A stretch of DNA of 64,000 nt from Acanthopleuribacter pedis (lineage in GTDB: Bacteria > Acidobacteriota > Holophagae > Acanthopleuribacterales > Acanthopleuribacteraceae), in NCBI RefSeq assembly GCF_017377855.1, contig NZ_JAFREP010000005.1, positions 186,001 to 250,000 of the forward strand, written 5' to 3'. Both the position numbers and the translations under genes were made by a program. Below are positions 50,322 through 58,424 of this stretch, in pieces (position 1 is the stretch's first letter; the number at the start of each line of letters is the position of its first letter). A model generated the notes under the pieces. It saw only the letters and a list, made by a program, of their open reading frames with translations. It had not been told where the DNA came from and did no database searches.

Positions 50322-51455
50322 ATGACTATTAAGCGATATGTTATAGAAGACTTAAATTTGGTTAAGAATATTTTAGATGAAAAAGTTTGCTATATATGGA
50401 ACAGGAGAAAACAAACCAATCCATCCTTCAAATCTGGTGACGTTATTGCAATTGCTGAACCTTTTCAAGTTTGGGCAAATGGGCTTATTCCAAATAAGAG
50501 ATTGCCAAAGGGAATTGAGCCTGATGGAATTGTGTTTAAAGTTGATGGAAAAGCGCCCAGCTGGCAGCAAGCAATTAATATGTCAACAGAATTCTGTCGA
50601 ATCTACCTGCCTGTACTTAACTATAAGCGTATATCACCTGATAATATCTTCAACTTAGAAGAGCATGGGTTCTCTGATCGTGAATCGTTTTTCAACTTTT
50701 TAGGTCTAGATAAAAGGGGTCGGTTTCCAGGAAGAAAAACTTCGAAAAAACGGGAAGAGCGGTTGCCTCACTTTGGTTTTCTATGGGTCTACCAGGTTGG
50801 AAAACCTGAGATACGCAACCCTCTGGAAAACGTTGAATACCAGCAAGAAATCCTTCCGTATGGCACAAGGCATTCTCTTTCAAACAGCACACCTGATATC
50901 AAGGTTAAAGCGGAAAAACCTTCAAATAAAAACAACCAAAAATCAGACTGCATAGCTAAAAACCTACTTCTGACAGGGGAAGTGTTCAAGGAGCTATCAT
51001 CAGATCAAAAAGAAAAAGTATCTCAATCGGAAGTTCAAAAAATCTTTCTTGCAGCTGGATTAGACCCCGAGTTGTACTCAGACAAGAAGTTTGCAGTAGA
51101 TATGTTTGTTGATATTTTAAATGAAAAAAAGAAGCCCACAGGTAAGAAGTTGCTTGTCCAGCTGAAGTCCGGCGATTCATACTTCAGGAGTATGAATCGA
51201 AATGGCGAAATTCGTTTTTCGTTTGGATCAATAGAGCAAGTAATTTACATCGCAAATAGGCGGTTTCCTGTGTTTTTGGTGATGAGAAATTCCAAGGGAG
51301 AGATTTTTTGGATGGAAGTAAGAGAAAAACTTCAACAGTCACTTTTGGAAGGGAAGAGAATCAGGTCATTTGTATTTCAAAGTGAACCTTTTACTGTAAA
51401 AAATATCCACAGGAAAATCAAAGAGATCTTCAATACAAAAAATCCTTGGGATTAG
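50322..51455 (+). CDS. ASCH-like domain fused to a DUF4365-type nuclease-like domain
   Basis: 377 residues; GAGGA before ATG. The first 140 residues resemble ASCH/PUA-type proteins: KSGDVIAIAEPFQVW (the 'vGD...EpF.vW' strand), then PSWQQAINMSTEFCRIYLPV and SDRESFFNFLGL in the expected order. ASCH folds bind modified bases or RNA. Residues about 240-340 match DUF4365: DPELYSDKKFAVDMFVDI, then KLLVQLKSGDSYF, with the D...QLKSG arrangement of PD-(D/E)xK-like nucleases, and FPVFLVMRNSKGEIFWMEV. Together they suggest a nuclease directed to modified nucleic acid. Domain calls are by eye and the ASCH match is the weaker. Confidence 0.7.
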   Translation: MTIKRYVIEDLNLVKNILDEKVCYIWNRRKQTNPSFKSGDVIAIAEPFQVWANGLIPNKRLPKGIEPDGIVFKVDGKAPSWQQAINMSTEFCRIYLPVLNYKRISPDNIFNLEEHGFSDRESFFNFLGLDKRGRFPGRKTSKKREERLPHFGFLWVYQVGKPEIRNPLENVEYQQEILPYGTRHSLSNSTPDIKVKAEKPSNKNNQKSDCIAKNLLLTGEVFKELSSDQKEKVSQSEVQKIFLAAGLDPELYSDKKFAVDMFVDILNEKKKPTGKKLLVQLKSGDSYFRSMNRNGEIRFSFGSIEQVIYIANRRFPVFLVMRNSKGEIFWMEVREKLQQSLLEGKRIRSFVFQSEPFTVKNIHRKIKEIFNTKNPWD

Positions 51456-51586
51456 TGACTAGCGTTTTTTCGTGAATTTTTAAGTTATAAGGTTTCGAGG
51501 GGGGAAACCTTGCTGCCTAACTTCGACCGTAAAGTTGTCGCAACCCCCAACAGCAGCCAGACGTGTCCTTTCACAAGAATGCTTCC

Positions 51587-51608
51587 CCAACTTTGACGGT
51601 GAAGTTGG
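51587..51608. repeat. REP-like hairpin copy 3
   Basis: CCAACTT (51587-51593) pairs with AAGTTGG (51602-51608) around an 8-base loop. It resembles the hairpins at 28044 and 37018. A degenerate relative (CCTAACTTCGACCGTAAAGT) lies about 70 bases upstream. It marks the edge of the AT-rich cassette. Confidence 0.4.
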
Positions 51609-51614
51609 CCTGGT

Positions 51615-52151
51615 TCAGGAATCCAGCCTTCCGTCAATGAAGAGCTTTCGGTACAGCTCGGTTCCTGCGGTTTGTCGATGACCGTTGGCGATCTCAAAGA
51701 AGGTTTCGGCCGCAGCAGTGAGGTCCCGCCACTTGTAGGTGTTGCTGGTGATGAATCCTGGCCGGTTTTGATCGAGGTGGATCTCAAAGCCGTGTACCAA
51801 GGCGGCCAAGTCTGGGGTGTCCAACTCGCTGAAGTAGGCGACGGGGAGCGGAGTTGATGCGGAATTGAAAGCGCGCTGGAGTGCGGCCAGCATGGCAAGG
51901 AACTGTTTCGTTTCCGGCTCGGAGAGAACGGCAAGAAGCGGTCGGCCGTTTTTCGTTACAGGGCGACCAAGTCGACTTGCTAACTTGGCCAGTTGTTTGA
52001 ACTCGTGTGTTTCATATCCATCGCTTGCGGCCGTTTCGATGGTCACTGTCCGTGCCGGATCGATTTCCGCGTGTACCAGCTGGTCTTCGACAGCCTCCGC
52101 TTCTTTTTGGGACAGGCCTTTTGTATCCGCTGTGTGAACCAGAGTTGCTGC
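51615..52151 (-). CDS. Hypothetical protein, possibly the 3' part of an amber-split gene
   Basis: The frame is open from the TAG at 52152 to the stop at 51615. With the GTG at 52046 the protein has 143 residues (TIETAASDGYETHEFKQLAK, then FEIHLDQNRPGFITSNTYKW). The 35 codons between TAG and GTG look coding (TADTKGLSQKEAEAVEDQL). No good ribosome binding site precedes GTG. The frame upstream is the same as that of the next gene, separated only by this TAG, so both may be one interrupted gene of about 280 codons. Function unknown. Confidence 0.5.
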   Translation of the reverse strand, partial: AATLVHTADTKGLSQKEAEAVEDQLVHAEIDPARTVTIETAASDGYETHEFKQLAKLASRLGRPVTKNGRPLLAVLSEPETKQFLAMLAALQRAFNSASTPLPVAYFSELDTPDLAALVHGFEIHLDQNRPGFITSNTYKWRDLTAAAETFFEIANGHRQTAGTELYRKLFIDGRLDS

Positions 52152-52460
52152 CTAGCGAAAGCCCTGCTCGGTTTCTTCAGCTTGGTGGCGTTCTGTTTTG
52201 GTGCGCCTCAGGTTTTTCTTGTGAGGCGCTTGCCTCAACTGGAAGTTTTCACGGCGAGATTGCCCCTCGTTTCGAAGTCGCTTCTCTTTGGTTTTGGCCC
52301 GCTGGAAGTCACTATTCTTCTCAATTTCTTCTGTGATCGTTAGCTTTTGCTCCCTGGCATTAAGCAGTGCCAGTTTGTCTTTCAGGCGCGACATTCGTGC
52401 AGTGCATTCTTCTTTTACGAGATGGCGATGATCCGGTGCTTGTGGAGCGATCTCTGGCAT
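52152..52460 (-). CDS. Charged coiled-coil protein ending at an in-frame TAG
   Basis: 102 residues, highly charged and helical (RMSRLKDKLALLNAREQKLT, RRENFQLRQAPHKKNLRRTK). ATG at 52460 follows a pyrimidine-rich stretch. The TAG stop is in frame with the coding-like sequence downstream, so a nonsense mutation or read-through is possible. Lysine and arginine-rich ends suggest nucleic-acid contact. No family recognised. Confidence 0.5.
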   Translation of the reverse strand: MPEIAPQAPDHRHLVKEECTARMSRLKDKLALLNAREQKLTITEEIEKNSDFQRAKTKEKRLRNEGQSRRENFQLRQAPHKKNLRRTKTERHQAEETEQGFR

Positions 52461-52511
52461 GAGTGGACGGGAACGTAACGGTAAACATTTTGCCGAGGAA
52501 TCGGTATGAAA

Positions 52512-52952
52512 TCAAATTCGTTTGCCCGTCCACTGGAACATGAGCTCATCAACTACAGGAGAAAGAGAGGGAGAATCGGTTAACAAAGCCTTCATCGCAT
52601 CCATTTGTTTTATGAGGGCAGGTTCCTGTTGAAGAATTGGCCCTGCCACTTCATCTGTCATGAGCTTCCAGACGATGTCAGTAAGATTGGCTATTTGCTT
52701 TTTGGTGATTTCATCGATCTTCCGCTGGGATTCTTTGATCTGCTGCTCGGCCGCTCTTTCCGCCATTTCAAGGCGTTCAATCTTTGACAACAACCTCAAT
52801 TCTTCTGATTTGAGCCGTTGGGCCTTTCTATGGGCTTTGTCTGCTTCACGGTTTAACGCTTCGGCCGCTTTTGAAGTATTGACTCGGGTTTGGCTCCACA
52901 CCGGCACGGATGCGGCAAGTATGAACGTGATAATGGTGACCAGGATACGCAT
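52512..52952 (-). CDS. Exported coiled-coil protein
   Basis: 146 residues from ATG at 52952; GGAGG lies nine bases upstream. A signal peptide (MRILVTIITFILAASVPVWS) is followed by a charged coiled coil (AAEALNREADKAHRKAQRLK, EQQIKESQRKIDEITKKQI) and a C-terminal helix-rich part. This is typical of periplasmic conjugation or surface helper proteins (TrbJ/VirB5-like size), but no family match is claimed. It diverges from the recombinase gene at 53039. Confidence 0.7.
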   Translation of the reverse strand: MRILVTIITFILAASVPVWSQTRVNTSKAAEALNREADKAHRKAQRLKSEELRLLSKIERLEMAERAAEQQIKESQRKIDEITKKQIANLTDIVWKLMTDEVAGPILQQEPALIKQMDAMKALLTDSPSLSPVVDELMFQWTGKRI

Positions 52953-53038
52953 GGACATCCTCCAACTTATGAGTTGGGGAACTCCTTGTGTGACGGCCAG
53001 TTTTCCCGTATCGTGCTGCCGATAATTAGAGTTACCAG

Positions 53039-54061
53039 ATGTTGACCCCCAATTCGCCCTCCATTCCTGAGCCGACCATGGAAAGTTTCCGATTGCTTGC
53101 TTTCGACAAAAAAATCCTTTTACGCCAAGCCCTGGAATCATTTGTGGCCAAGCAAAAATCTCCAGAAACAGCCCGCGCATACCGGCGCGAGGTCGCCGGG
53201 TTTTTAGCTTTTGCCAAGGGGCTCGGCTGGTCCATTGAAGAACTGCAAATGGTTGAGCTGAGCACCCTATGTGACCAAGTCTTCCGCTATTTGCAGCAGG
53301 GCCTGCGACGTGACCCCGCAACCAAAGCTCCGCTCAACCCAAAAAGCTATAATCGGCGAAAATTCGCTCTGCAATCCTTTTTTAAGTACTTGCGCTGCTA
53401 TCATGGGTACGCAGGGCTCAATCCCGCTGAATTCATCGACAAACTTCCAGTGCATGGCAAGAGCAACACAAACTGCCTTAATAAAGATGAAATTCTAAAA
53501 ATCTTGCGCTACCTAAAAAGCGCGGCAGTCGATGAGGGTAGCACCCGCAACTACCTGCTGGTCCTGTGCATGCTGGTATTCTGCCTTCGCAGAAAAGAAG
53601 CAGCGACGTTGAGTTGGTCGCAAATCGATGAGATCGATGCCAGAATCACGTTTACTCAAAAGGGTTTACGAGAGAAGGTAAATCCCATCAGTCACCTGTT
53701 ACTCAAACTTCTTCTTGAGTACCGGAACAAATACGGCAAAGAAGATAGTTACCTTTTTCGCCCGATACGGGATCGGCGCAGTAAAGAATCGAATAAACCT
53801 GTTTCCGGGGAGTTTGTGTATAACTTGGTGACTACCACGGCCAAGAAGGTGCTCCCTGAAAAGTCCGGCGTGACCCCGCATAGCTTCAGATCATCATTCA
53901 TTTCCAACGGTTTGGATATGACAGACGACCTTACCCGGTTGATGAATGCCAGTGGACATAGTTCCGTAGAGATGCTGCTGTACTACGACCTTCGCAGCAA
54001 ATTGAGGGTCAACTTTTCTAACGAAGTCGCCGCGTGGCTGCATGACGAAGGGGTCATTTGA
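53039..54061 (+). CDS. Tyrosine recombinase (XerC/D or integron-like)
   Basis: 340 residues. The core-binding domain spans about 28-130 (FVAKQKSPETARAYRREVAG, KSYNRRKFALQSFFKYLRCY). The catalytic domain has R in FCLRRKEAATLSW, K in FTQKGLREKV, HSFRSSF, GHSSVEMLLYYD with nucleophile Tyr near the end. It lacks an arm-binding domain, unlike the integrase at 3510-4946. The start has no Shine-Dalgarno site. It stands next to module B and could mobilise it, with the serine recombinase at 61796 as a second candidate. Confidence 0.92.
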   Translation: MLTPNSPSIPEPTMESFRLLAFDKKILLRQALESFVAKQKSPETARAYRREVAGFLAFAKGLGWSIEELQMVELSTLCDQVFRYLQQGLRRDPATKAPLNPKSYNRRKFALQSFFKYLRCYHGYAGLNPAEFIDKLPVHGKSNTNCLNKDEILKILRYLKSAAVDEGSTRNYLLVLCMLVFCLRRKEAATLSWSQIDEIDARITFTQKGLREKVNPISHLLLKLLLEYRNKYGKEDSYLFRPIRDRRSKESNKPVSGEFVYNLVTTTAKKVLPEKSGVTPHSFRSSFISNGLDMTDDLTRLMNASGHSSVEMLLYYDLRSKLRVNFSNEVAAWLHDEGVI

Positions 54062-54154
54062 GGTATACTTGACAGGTTACGGGAACTCTAATTATCATGA
54101 ATTCGCGGATACTCAAAAAATTCGTTCCCCTTTTATACCCTATTCCCCCGATGT

Positions 54155-54589
54155 ATGCCTGAACGTCCCCTGTTTGTGTTCGATCCTAACCCCAAAATCT
54201 GCAATTTGGTCGAACGCCACCTTCGTCGCAACAACATTCCGGCAGAAACGTTTCCGACGTCATCACAGCTTCTGTTCCGTTTCCTCACGTTGGCGCAACA
54301 GCATGGCGCACCGGAAAAAGGATCGGGCCAACCTAGCTCTTGTTCGGCAGTACTTCTGGATTTGGACCCGGTGGATGAAGCGCTCTATTCCGCCTATCGA
54401 ATTTTTGAATTCGAACGCAAATGGTCACTCACCCCAACATTCCTGGCCGGATACACGATGAATCCGAAGCTGGTAAAGATGAAATACGAGGTCGCCGGTA
54501 TTAAGCGTATTTTTGGAACTGGCCTTGATCCCGAATGGATTGAGGGGTTCGCTCGTGACCCATCATGTTTCCGGGATCGCGAGATCTGA
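54155..54589 (+). CDS. Degenerate response-regulator receiver-like protein
   Basis: 144 residues. The opening RPLFVFDPNPKICNLVERHL and the segment AVLLDLDPVDEAL resemble a receiver domain's DD and phosphoacceptor positions. No output domain follows, and the conserved lysine near the end is uncertain (IKRIFGTGLD). It may be a pseudo-receiver that signals by binding. ATG is preceded by a pyrimidine-rich stretch (TTCCCCTTTTATACCCTATT). It lies 93 bases after the recombinase. Confidence 0.55.
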   Translation: MPERPLFVFDPNPKICNLVERHLRRNNIPAETFPTSSQLLFRFLTLAQQHGAPEKGSGQPSSCSAVLLDLDPVDEALYSAYRIFEFERKWSLTPTFLAGYTMNPKLVKMKYEVAGIKRIFGTGLDPEWIEGFARDPSCFRDREI

Positions 54590-54979
54590 AGTTTCTGAAT
54601 CGGCTTCGGCCGGTGGCGTTTTCATGCTTTTTTCCGGTGGTGCTATTCGGTGTTTGATCGTTCCATCACCGCTGCAAACAATCACTTCTGCCGGTGGCCT
54701 TTCTGCCGGTGGAAAGACGAAAGCAAGTGTGGGTTTCCCTTTTACGGGGTGGACCATGACCGGAATGCCTTCGCGACGGGCAACCAAGTCAAATTCGTCT
54801 TTGACGATCTGATGTCGCTGGCCACCACCAAGGTCGAAATAGTTGTTGTGCCCGTCATAATGGGCTTCACGAGCTTCCAGAAGCGTCAGGAGTCGTTCGT
54901 GGTACTGTTCTTCTGTGAGGTGAACCTGGGGCCGGTGGGCTGGTCCGCTTTTTTTGCGTTTCTTCTTGGGTTTTGCCAT
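54563..54979 (-). CDS. Hypothetical protein with basic N-terminus
   Basis: 138 residues from ATG at 54979 (AAGGA upstream); a GTG at 55018 would add 13 residues. Lys-rich start (MAKPKKKRKKSG), then a small alpha/beta part (HYDGHNNYFDLGGGQRHQIV, GIPVMVHPVKGKPTLAFVFP), and an acidic tail. It ends 27 bases inside the converging receiver-like gene. Function unknown. Confidence 0.6.
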   Translation of the reverse strand: MAKPKKKRKKSGPAHRPQVHLTEEQYHERLLTLLEAREAHYDGHNNYFDLGGGQRHQIVKDEFDLVARREGIPVMVHPVKGKPTLAFVFPPAERPPAEVIVCSGDGTIKHRIAPPEKSMKTPPAEADSETSDLAIPET

Positions 54980-55120
54980 TGTACCAGCTTGTCCTTTTTC
55001 AGCTCTTTGTGATTTCACATTACGCTCAGGAGGAGGTTTTCAAAAGCGTAATGCCTGGCAATATTACAGCCTTTTGGAGCACTGCTTGACTTGAACTTTC
55101 TTTGCGTTCTCGCTGAGTTT

Positions 55121-55402
55121 TTACTTTCCGTTGAGGAGTTTCGGCATTTCTCCAAAGAGCAGATACTCTACTGAAACGTCGAGGTATTTGGCCACGGCAT
55201 TGAGGTCATTAAAGAGATCGCCTCGGCGTAGTTTTTTCAGGAAGTCGTTGCAGCGCTTGATGTGCGATGCAGGGTTGATGGTGTCTTTTTTTGAACCGAG
55301 CCGTTGACCGAGTTCTCCTCGGCGGTATTGCGTATGTTCCTTGAGAAAAATTTCGATACGTTTCGCTATTACGGTTCCTCGGAGGCGTCGTACAGATTGC
55401 AT
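55121..55402 (-). CDS. XRE-type helix-turn-helix regulator (likely)
   Basis: 93 residues from ATG at 55402; the frame extends upstream but begins with cysteine-rich non-conserved codons. The end (GDLFNDLNAVAKYLDVSVEY followed by LLFGE) is the usual close of a Cro/CI-like DNA-binding domain (LxxIAxxLxVSxxYLLFGE). The middle (RIEIFLKEHTQYRRGELGQR) fits the first helices. It is divergent from the module B operon and a candidate repressor of it. Confidence 0.65.
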   Translation of the reverse strand: MQSVRRLRGTVIAKRIEIFLKEHTQYRRGELGQRLGSKKDTINPASHIKRCNDFLKKLRRGDLFNDLNAVAKYLDVSVEYLLFGEMPKLLNGK

Positions 55403-55642
55403 TAAAAAACCATAAAATTGTGAAACGAATTTGGAAAAGTCGACCAAATCAGTCGAATTTTTACATGAGCTTCTTGCCAAAATCAAATTTTGGGCGGTAG
55501 CCTCGGTCGTTGCGACACAACAAACTTTTTTCCTCATTCATGACCTGTTTTCACTACCTTCGTCTCCAGATTGTTCGCTTTCCCATTGGACCTCCGGCGA
55601 AATTTGAACGCTCCAACTCTTTTTTCTTTTTTTCCGCCCATC
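55403..55642. promoter_or_regulatory. Divergent promoter region of module B
   Basis: 240 bases between the XRE-like gene (minus) and the first module B gene (plus). The last 25 bases are pyrimidine-rich (CTCTTTTTTCTTTTTTTCCG) and lead straight into ATG. A clear -35/-10 pair is not obvious by eye. Confidence 0.4.
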
Positions 55643-55849
55643 ATGAACCAATCAAAAATTTCCATCGGTGAACTCAATACGGCGACCAAGGAAATCCGAG
55701 AAAGCCTTGCCGACCTTCAAGCAATTTTAGAATTCCTCGAAGAAGAACATCCTGAATCCGCTGCCTATGCCAAAATCCAACACAACCTCTTCCAAGTTTT
55801 TCGTGGGGTGAATCGGGTATTGCATTTGGCTTACCGGGCAACGCGGTAA
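55643..55849 (+). CDS. Small helical protein, first gene of module B
   Basis: 68 residues, start ATG at 55643 preceded by TCTTTTTTTCCGCCCATC and no Shine-Dalgarno sequence. Helical throughout (ATKEIRESLADLQAILEFLE, AAYAKIQHNLFQVFRGVNRV). No family recognised. Its leader is the first of ten U/C-rich leaders in this operon. Confidence 0.65.
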   Translation: MNQSKISIGELNTATKEIRESLADLQAILEFLEEEHPESAAYAKIQHNLFQVFRGVNRVLHLAYRATR

Positions 55850-55880
55850 CAGACTTTGACTTCGCTTTTTTTCCTTTCCC

Positions 55881-56027
55881 ATGTTTCAACCACACTCCCT
55901 GATTTCCTCACGGCCTCGCCCCAAAGATCGATCACGCCTGTTTCAACCGGGTCGCCATAGCCGGATTCTTATCGCCCTCTTGCAGCGATATACACGATTG
56001 AGCCTGAAAGGCTTACTCGCTCACTAG
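55881..56027 (+). CDS. 48-residue microprotein with U-rich leader
   Basis: ATG at 55881 follows GCTTTTTTTCCTTTCCC, the same kind of leader as its neighbours, and TAG is at 56025-56027. The peptide is basic (MFQPHSLISSRPRPKDRSRL) and ends ILIALLQRYTRLSLKGLLAH. That end looks like the first helices of the module's replication-relaxation protein (LSILLALARYRYLTCSQVVL). It may be a truncated homologue or a competitor; that is inference. Confidence 0.5.
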   Translation: MFQPHSLISSRPRPKDRSRLFQPGRHSRILIALLQRYTRLSLKGLLAH

Positions 56028-56056
56028 GTCCCTTTTTTTCTTTCTTCTTGCTTCTC

Positions 56057-56434
56057 ATGCCCAACAACCCCGAATACCCCACCCAACTTCTGGAAATCCC
56101 ACCCGCCGACGCGATTCACATCAACCGGCTGTTGTGCGGAACATTGGAGCCGGAATCTTTTGAATCCGTTGAGACCCATCTGCACCAATGTTGGCATCGA
56201 CCTTCTCGGGTCAGTTTAGTGTTACTTGCCTGTAATGAAATCCTCGAAGGACACGGGATAGAACCCATCTATGGCCACGATCACTGGGATGTGTACCATG
56301 GCAATGTGGAAGCCAGCTATGTGAATATGGGCGATCTTTACCTTCCCACCGTCATTCGCGACCATCGTTGGGACGATTGGCGGGTTACCAGTATCGACCA
56401 GTTCATGGAACAGCATGAGGGCCGTTTTCGGTGA
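56057..56434 (+). CDS. Hypothetical protein of module B
   Basis: 125 residues from ATG at 56057, after TTTTTTTCTTTCTTCTTGCT then TCTC. The first half is helical (ADAIHINRLLCGTLEPESFE), followed by an aromatic, His- and Asp-rich stretch (IYGHDHWDVYHGNVEASYVN, RDHRWDDWR). No signal peptide or membrane helix. Possibly a small enzyme or metal-binding protein; no match claimed. Confidence 0.65.
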   Translation: MPNNPEYPTQLLEIPPADAIHINRLLCGTLEPESFESVETHLHQCWHRPSRVSLVLLACNEILEGHGIEPIYGHDHWDVYHGNVEASYVNMGDLYLPTVIRDHRWDDWRVTSIDQFMEQHEGRFR

Positions 56435-56897
56435 TTTTATGGAGGTGGTGAATGGGTAACGGTTGTGGATCGAATGGTGATGAACGATGACAGGTGAACG
56501 AGAGGTAGTGGACGATGACTCAGAACGAGAGTGGATGACGATGACTGCTTCACCATGGCTGAAAGAGTCGGTGGGCCGAGGAGGTGGCGGCTATATTGAA
56601 TATATGAAATATATGCGACCAATCCTTTTGGTGCCTTTACCTGAGGAGAACAGGGCAAACACAAACCATGCACGTTCCCCATAAAGACGGCATACATTCA
56701 CCATAATGATCCCCATAGTGATCGCCAAAATGACACGCAAAATGACCGCCATACGTTCACCATAATGATCCCCATACGCACACCCATAATGACCGCCAAA
56801 ATGACACGCAAAATGATCACCAAAATGACACGCATACGTGCCGCCAAAAAGACCGCCATACGTTCGGTCGTTCTTTCTGTCCTTTTTGTCCTCTCCC
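56435..56897. other. Spacer with G-rich tract and 12-bp repeats
   Basis: 460 bases between two module B genes. The first 100 are G- and GATG-rich on the plus strand (C/A-rich on the minus). The 12-bp repeats follow at 56705-56859. The last 30 bases are the U/C-rich leader of the ATPase gene. Several frames stay open because the repeat period is a multiple of three; none is taken as a gene. Confidence 0.5.
56705..56859. repeat. 12-bp tandem repeats (iterons) in module B
   Basis: About 13 units follow at almost exact 12-bp steps (56705, 56717, 56729, 56741, 56753, 56764, 56776, 56788, 56800, 56812, 56824, 56836, 56848); one unit is 11 bp. The consensus is AATGACCGCCAA with variants AATGACACGCAA, AATGATCCCCAT and ACGTnCnnCCAT. 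Module A has units of the same length at 39253. The region is a candidate replication or transfer origin. Confidence 0.85.
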
Positions 56898-58424
56898 TTG
56901 AAATTCTGGAAGCTTCTGCTCGGCCTGGAAAAATTCCCGACAACCTTCACGCCCACCAAAAACTTGGGCTGGTGGCGGGTACCGTTTCTCCACAAATGGA
57001 TTGCGGTCATCCGTCTCAAGTGGCTTTTGCCGCTGCCTGCTCTCCGTCGGCATGCCGCCATGTTTTCGAAGTCAGGTTCAGGGAAGTCCTACTTTCTGTA
57101 CCTGTTTCTGCTCACCATCAAAATCCATTGGGGGGTATGGCCTTGGGTTCCGCAGGTCAATTCTCGGCGCAGCCTGTTGCTCTTTGACCCACATGGTGAT
57201 TTAGCGGAAAAGTGTGCTCAAAACCCAACGTTGCTCCGGGAAGCCCTCCGAGCGCACCGTCGTGGGAAAGCTCCCAACCTCATGTTCATTTCGCCTACGC
57301 TCTGTACCAACTCCATCCCTTGTTGTAATCCCTTTGATCGGCGCGGGAAACGTGATTCGAAGGCGACGCGTGAGGTTCTGGCGCAGTACCTCACTTCGAC
57401 CTTTGCGGCCATGCTCAGCCGGGGCGACGTTTCGCTGAGTTTCCGCATGGAGGCGCTGCTCACCCCAATGTTTACGGTACTGCTCGCGATAGCGAGACAA
57501 GGTCGTGAAGTCACTTTCTTCGATCTCCTGCGGTTTCTCAAGGACGATCAAAACCGGGACTTGGTGGAATTCGGGATGAAGAAGCTCAAGAATCCTGGCA
57601 TGAACCTGTTTTTTCGGGAGACGTTTATGGAGAAGCAATTGGTGTCGACCAAGTTCGCGTTGCGGGTGAAGTTGGCGAAGCTTTTGAGCTCTCGGATGTT
57701 TGTGCGCCTGCTCTGCCAAAAACAAAGTTCCTGGGATTTGGAGACGGCACTCAATAGCGGAAAAACGGTCCTGATCGATGGTTCGGTTTCTCAATTGGGT
57801 CGCGAAGTCTCTGAAATCTATGGCCGGACCATTACGGCTTTGACGCAGGCCTATGCGTTTTTACGGGCTCGGCGGCGTCACCAGAAGTTCATGCCGATAT
57901 ATTTTATCGTCGATGAAGCCGCCTCATTTTTAACCGAAGACGTACGGGTAATTCTTACTCAGGCGAGGAAGTTTGGACTGCATCTTATTCTTTGTCAGCA
58001 GATGGTGAAACAGGCTGGGATGAGTCAGGACATGCATGAAACGATCATGGGAAACACCGCGCTCAAGGTGGTCGGCAACGCCGGGCATACCACGAAAAAA
58101 GTGCTGGCGGCAGAGATGGAAGTCCCTCTGGCTGATCTCACCCACTTGTCGGTTGGTTCCTTTGTGCTCAAGGCTGATGGCCGGGGGCATCGTCGGGTCA
58201 AGCTGCCCTCATTCTGGCTCAAGGAGGGGTCGAAGTCTCTGGATCGAACCTGGGCCAAGGTGAAGCCGATCTTACTCTCGCACTATTCCCCTGATGCCGT
58301 TGCTGGAGAAGGCCCTGGGAACACCAATACCGGGGCAGCAATGACGGCGAAACGATTTGGTCCAAAGTTCAATACGTTGCCGTTCCGCGTGGTTCCCTTT
58401 TTCTTTCTTTTGCCCTTGCTATGA
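56898..58424 (+). CDS. VirD4/TraG-type ATPase, module B
   Basis: 508 residues from TTG at 56898, chosen because it directly follows a U/C-rich leader (TTCTTTCTGTCCTTTTTGTC then CTCTCCC) as in the neighbouring genes. Walker A is AMFSKSGSGKSYFLYLFL (about 54-71) and Walker B is PIYFIVDEAASFLTE, then LHLILCQQMVKQAG and ALKVVGNAGHTTKKVL. It shares with module A's ATPase the motifs CNPFDRRGK (NPFDRQG there) and KQSSWDLETAL (QKSSFDLQKVL there). It is shorter than that protein at the N-terminus. Its stop overlaps the next gene by ATGA, as in module A. Confidence 0.85.
   Translation: MKFWKLLLGLEKFPTTFTPTKNLGWWRVPFLHKWIAVIRLKWLLPLPALRRHAAMFSKSGSGKSYFLYLFLLTIKIHWGVWPWVPQVNSRRSLLLFDPHGDLAEKCAQNPTLLREALRAHRRGKAPNLMFISPTLCTNSIPCCNPFDRRGKRDSKATREVLAQYLTSTFAAMLSRGDVSLSFRMEALLTPMFTVLLAIARQGREVTFFDLLRFLKDDQNRDLVEFGMKKLKNPGMNLFFRETFMEKQLVSTKFALRVKLAKLLSSRMFVRLLCQKQSSWDLETALNSGKTVLIDGSVSQLGREVSEIYGRTITALTQAYAFLRARRRHQKFMPIYFIVDEAASFLTEDVRVILTQARKFGLHLILCQQMVKQAGMSQDMHETIMGNTALKVVGNAGHTTKKVLAAEMEVPLADLTHLSVGSFVLKADGRGHRRVKLPSFWLKEGSKSLDRTWAKVKPILLSHYSPDAVAGEGPGNTNTGAAMTAKRFGPKFNTLPFRVVPFFFLLPLL

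Noticed and set aside
56591-57187. Periodic proteins such as MTAKMTRKMITK and ACHFGDHFACHF read from either strand at the 12-bp repeats
   Set aside because: A 12-bp tandem repeat yields four-residue repeats in any frame; the real ATPase frame has its own start after the repeats.
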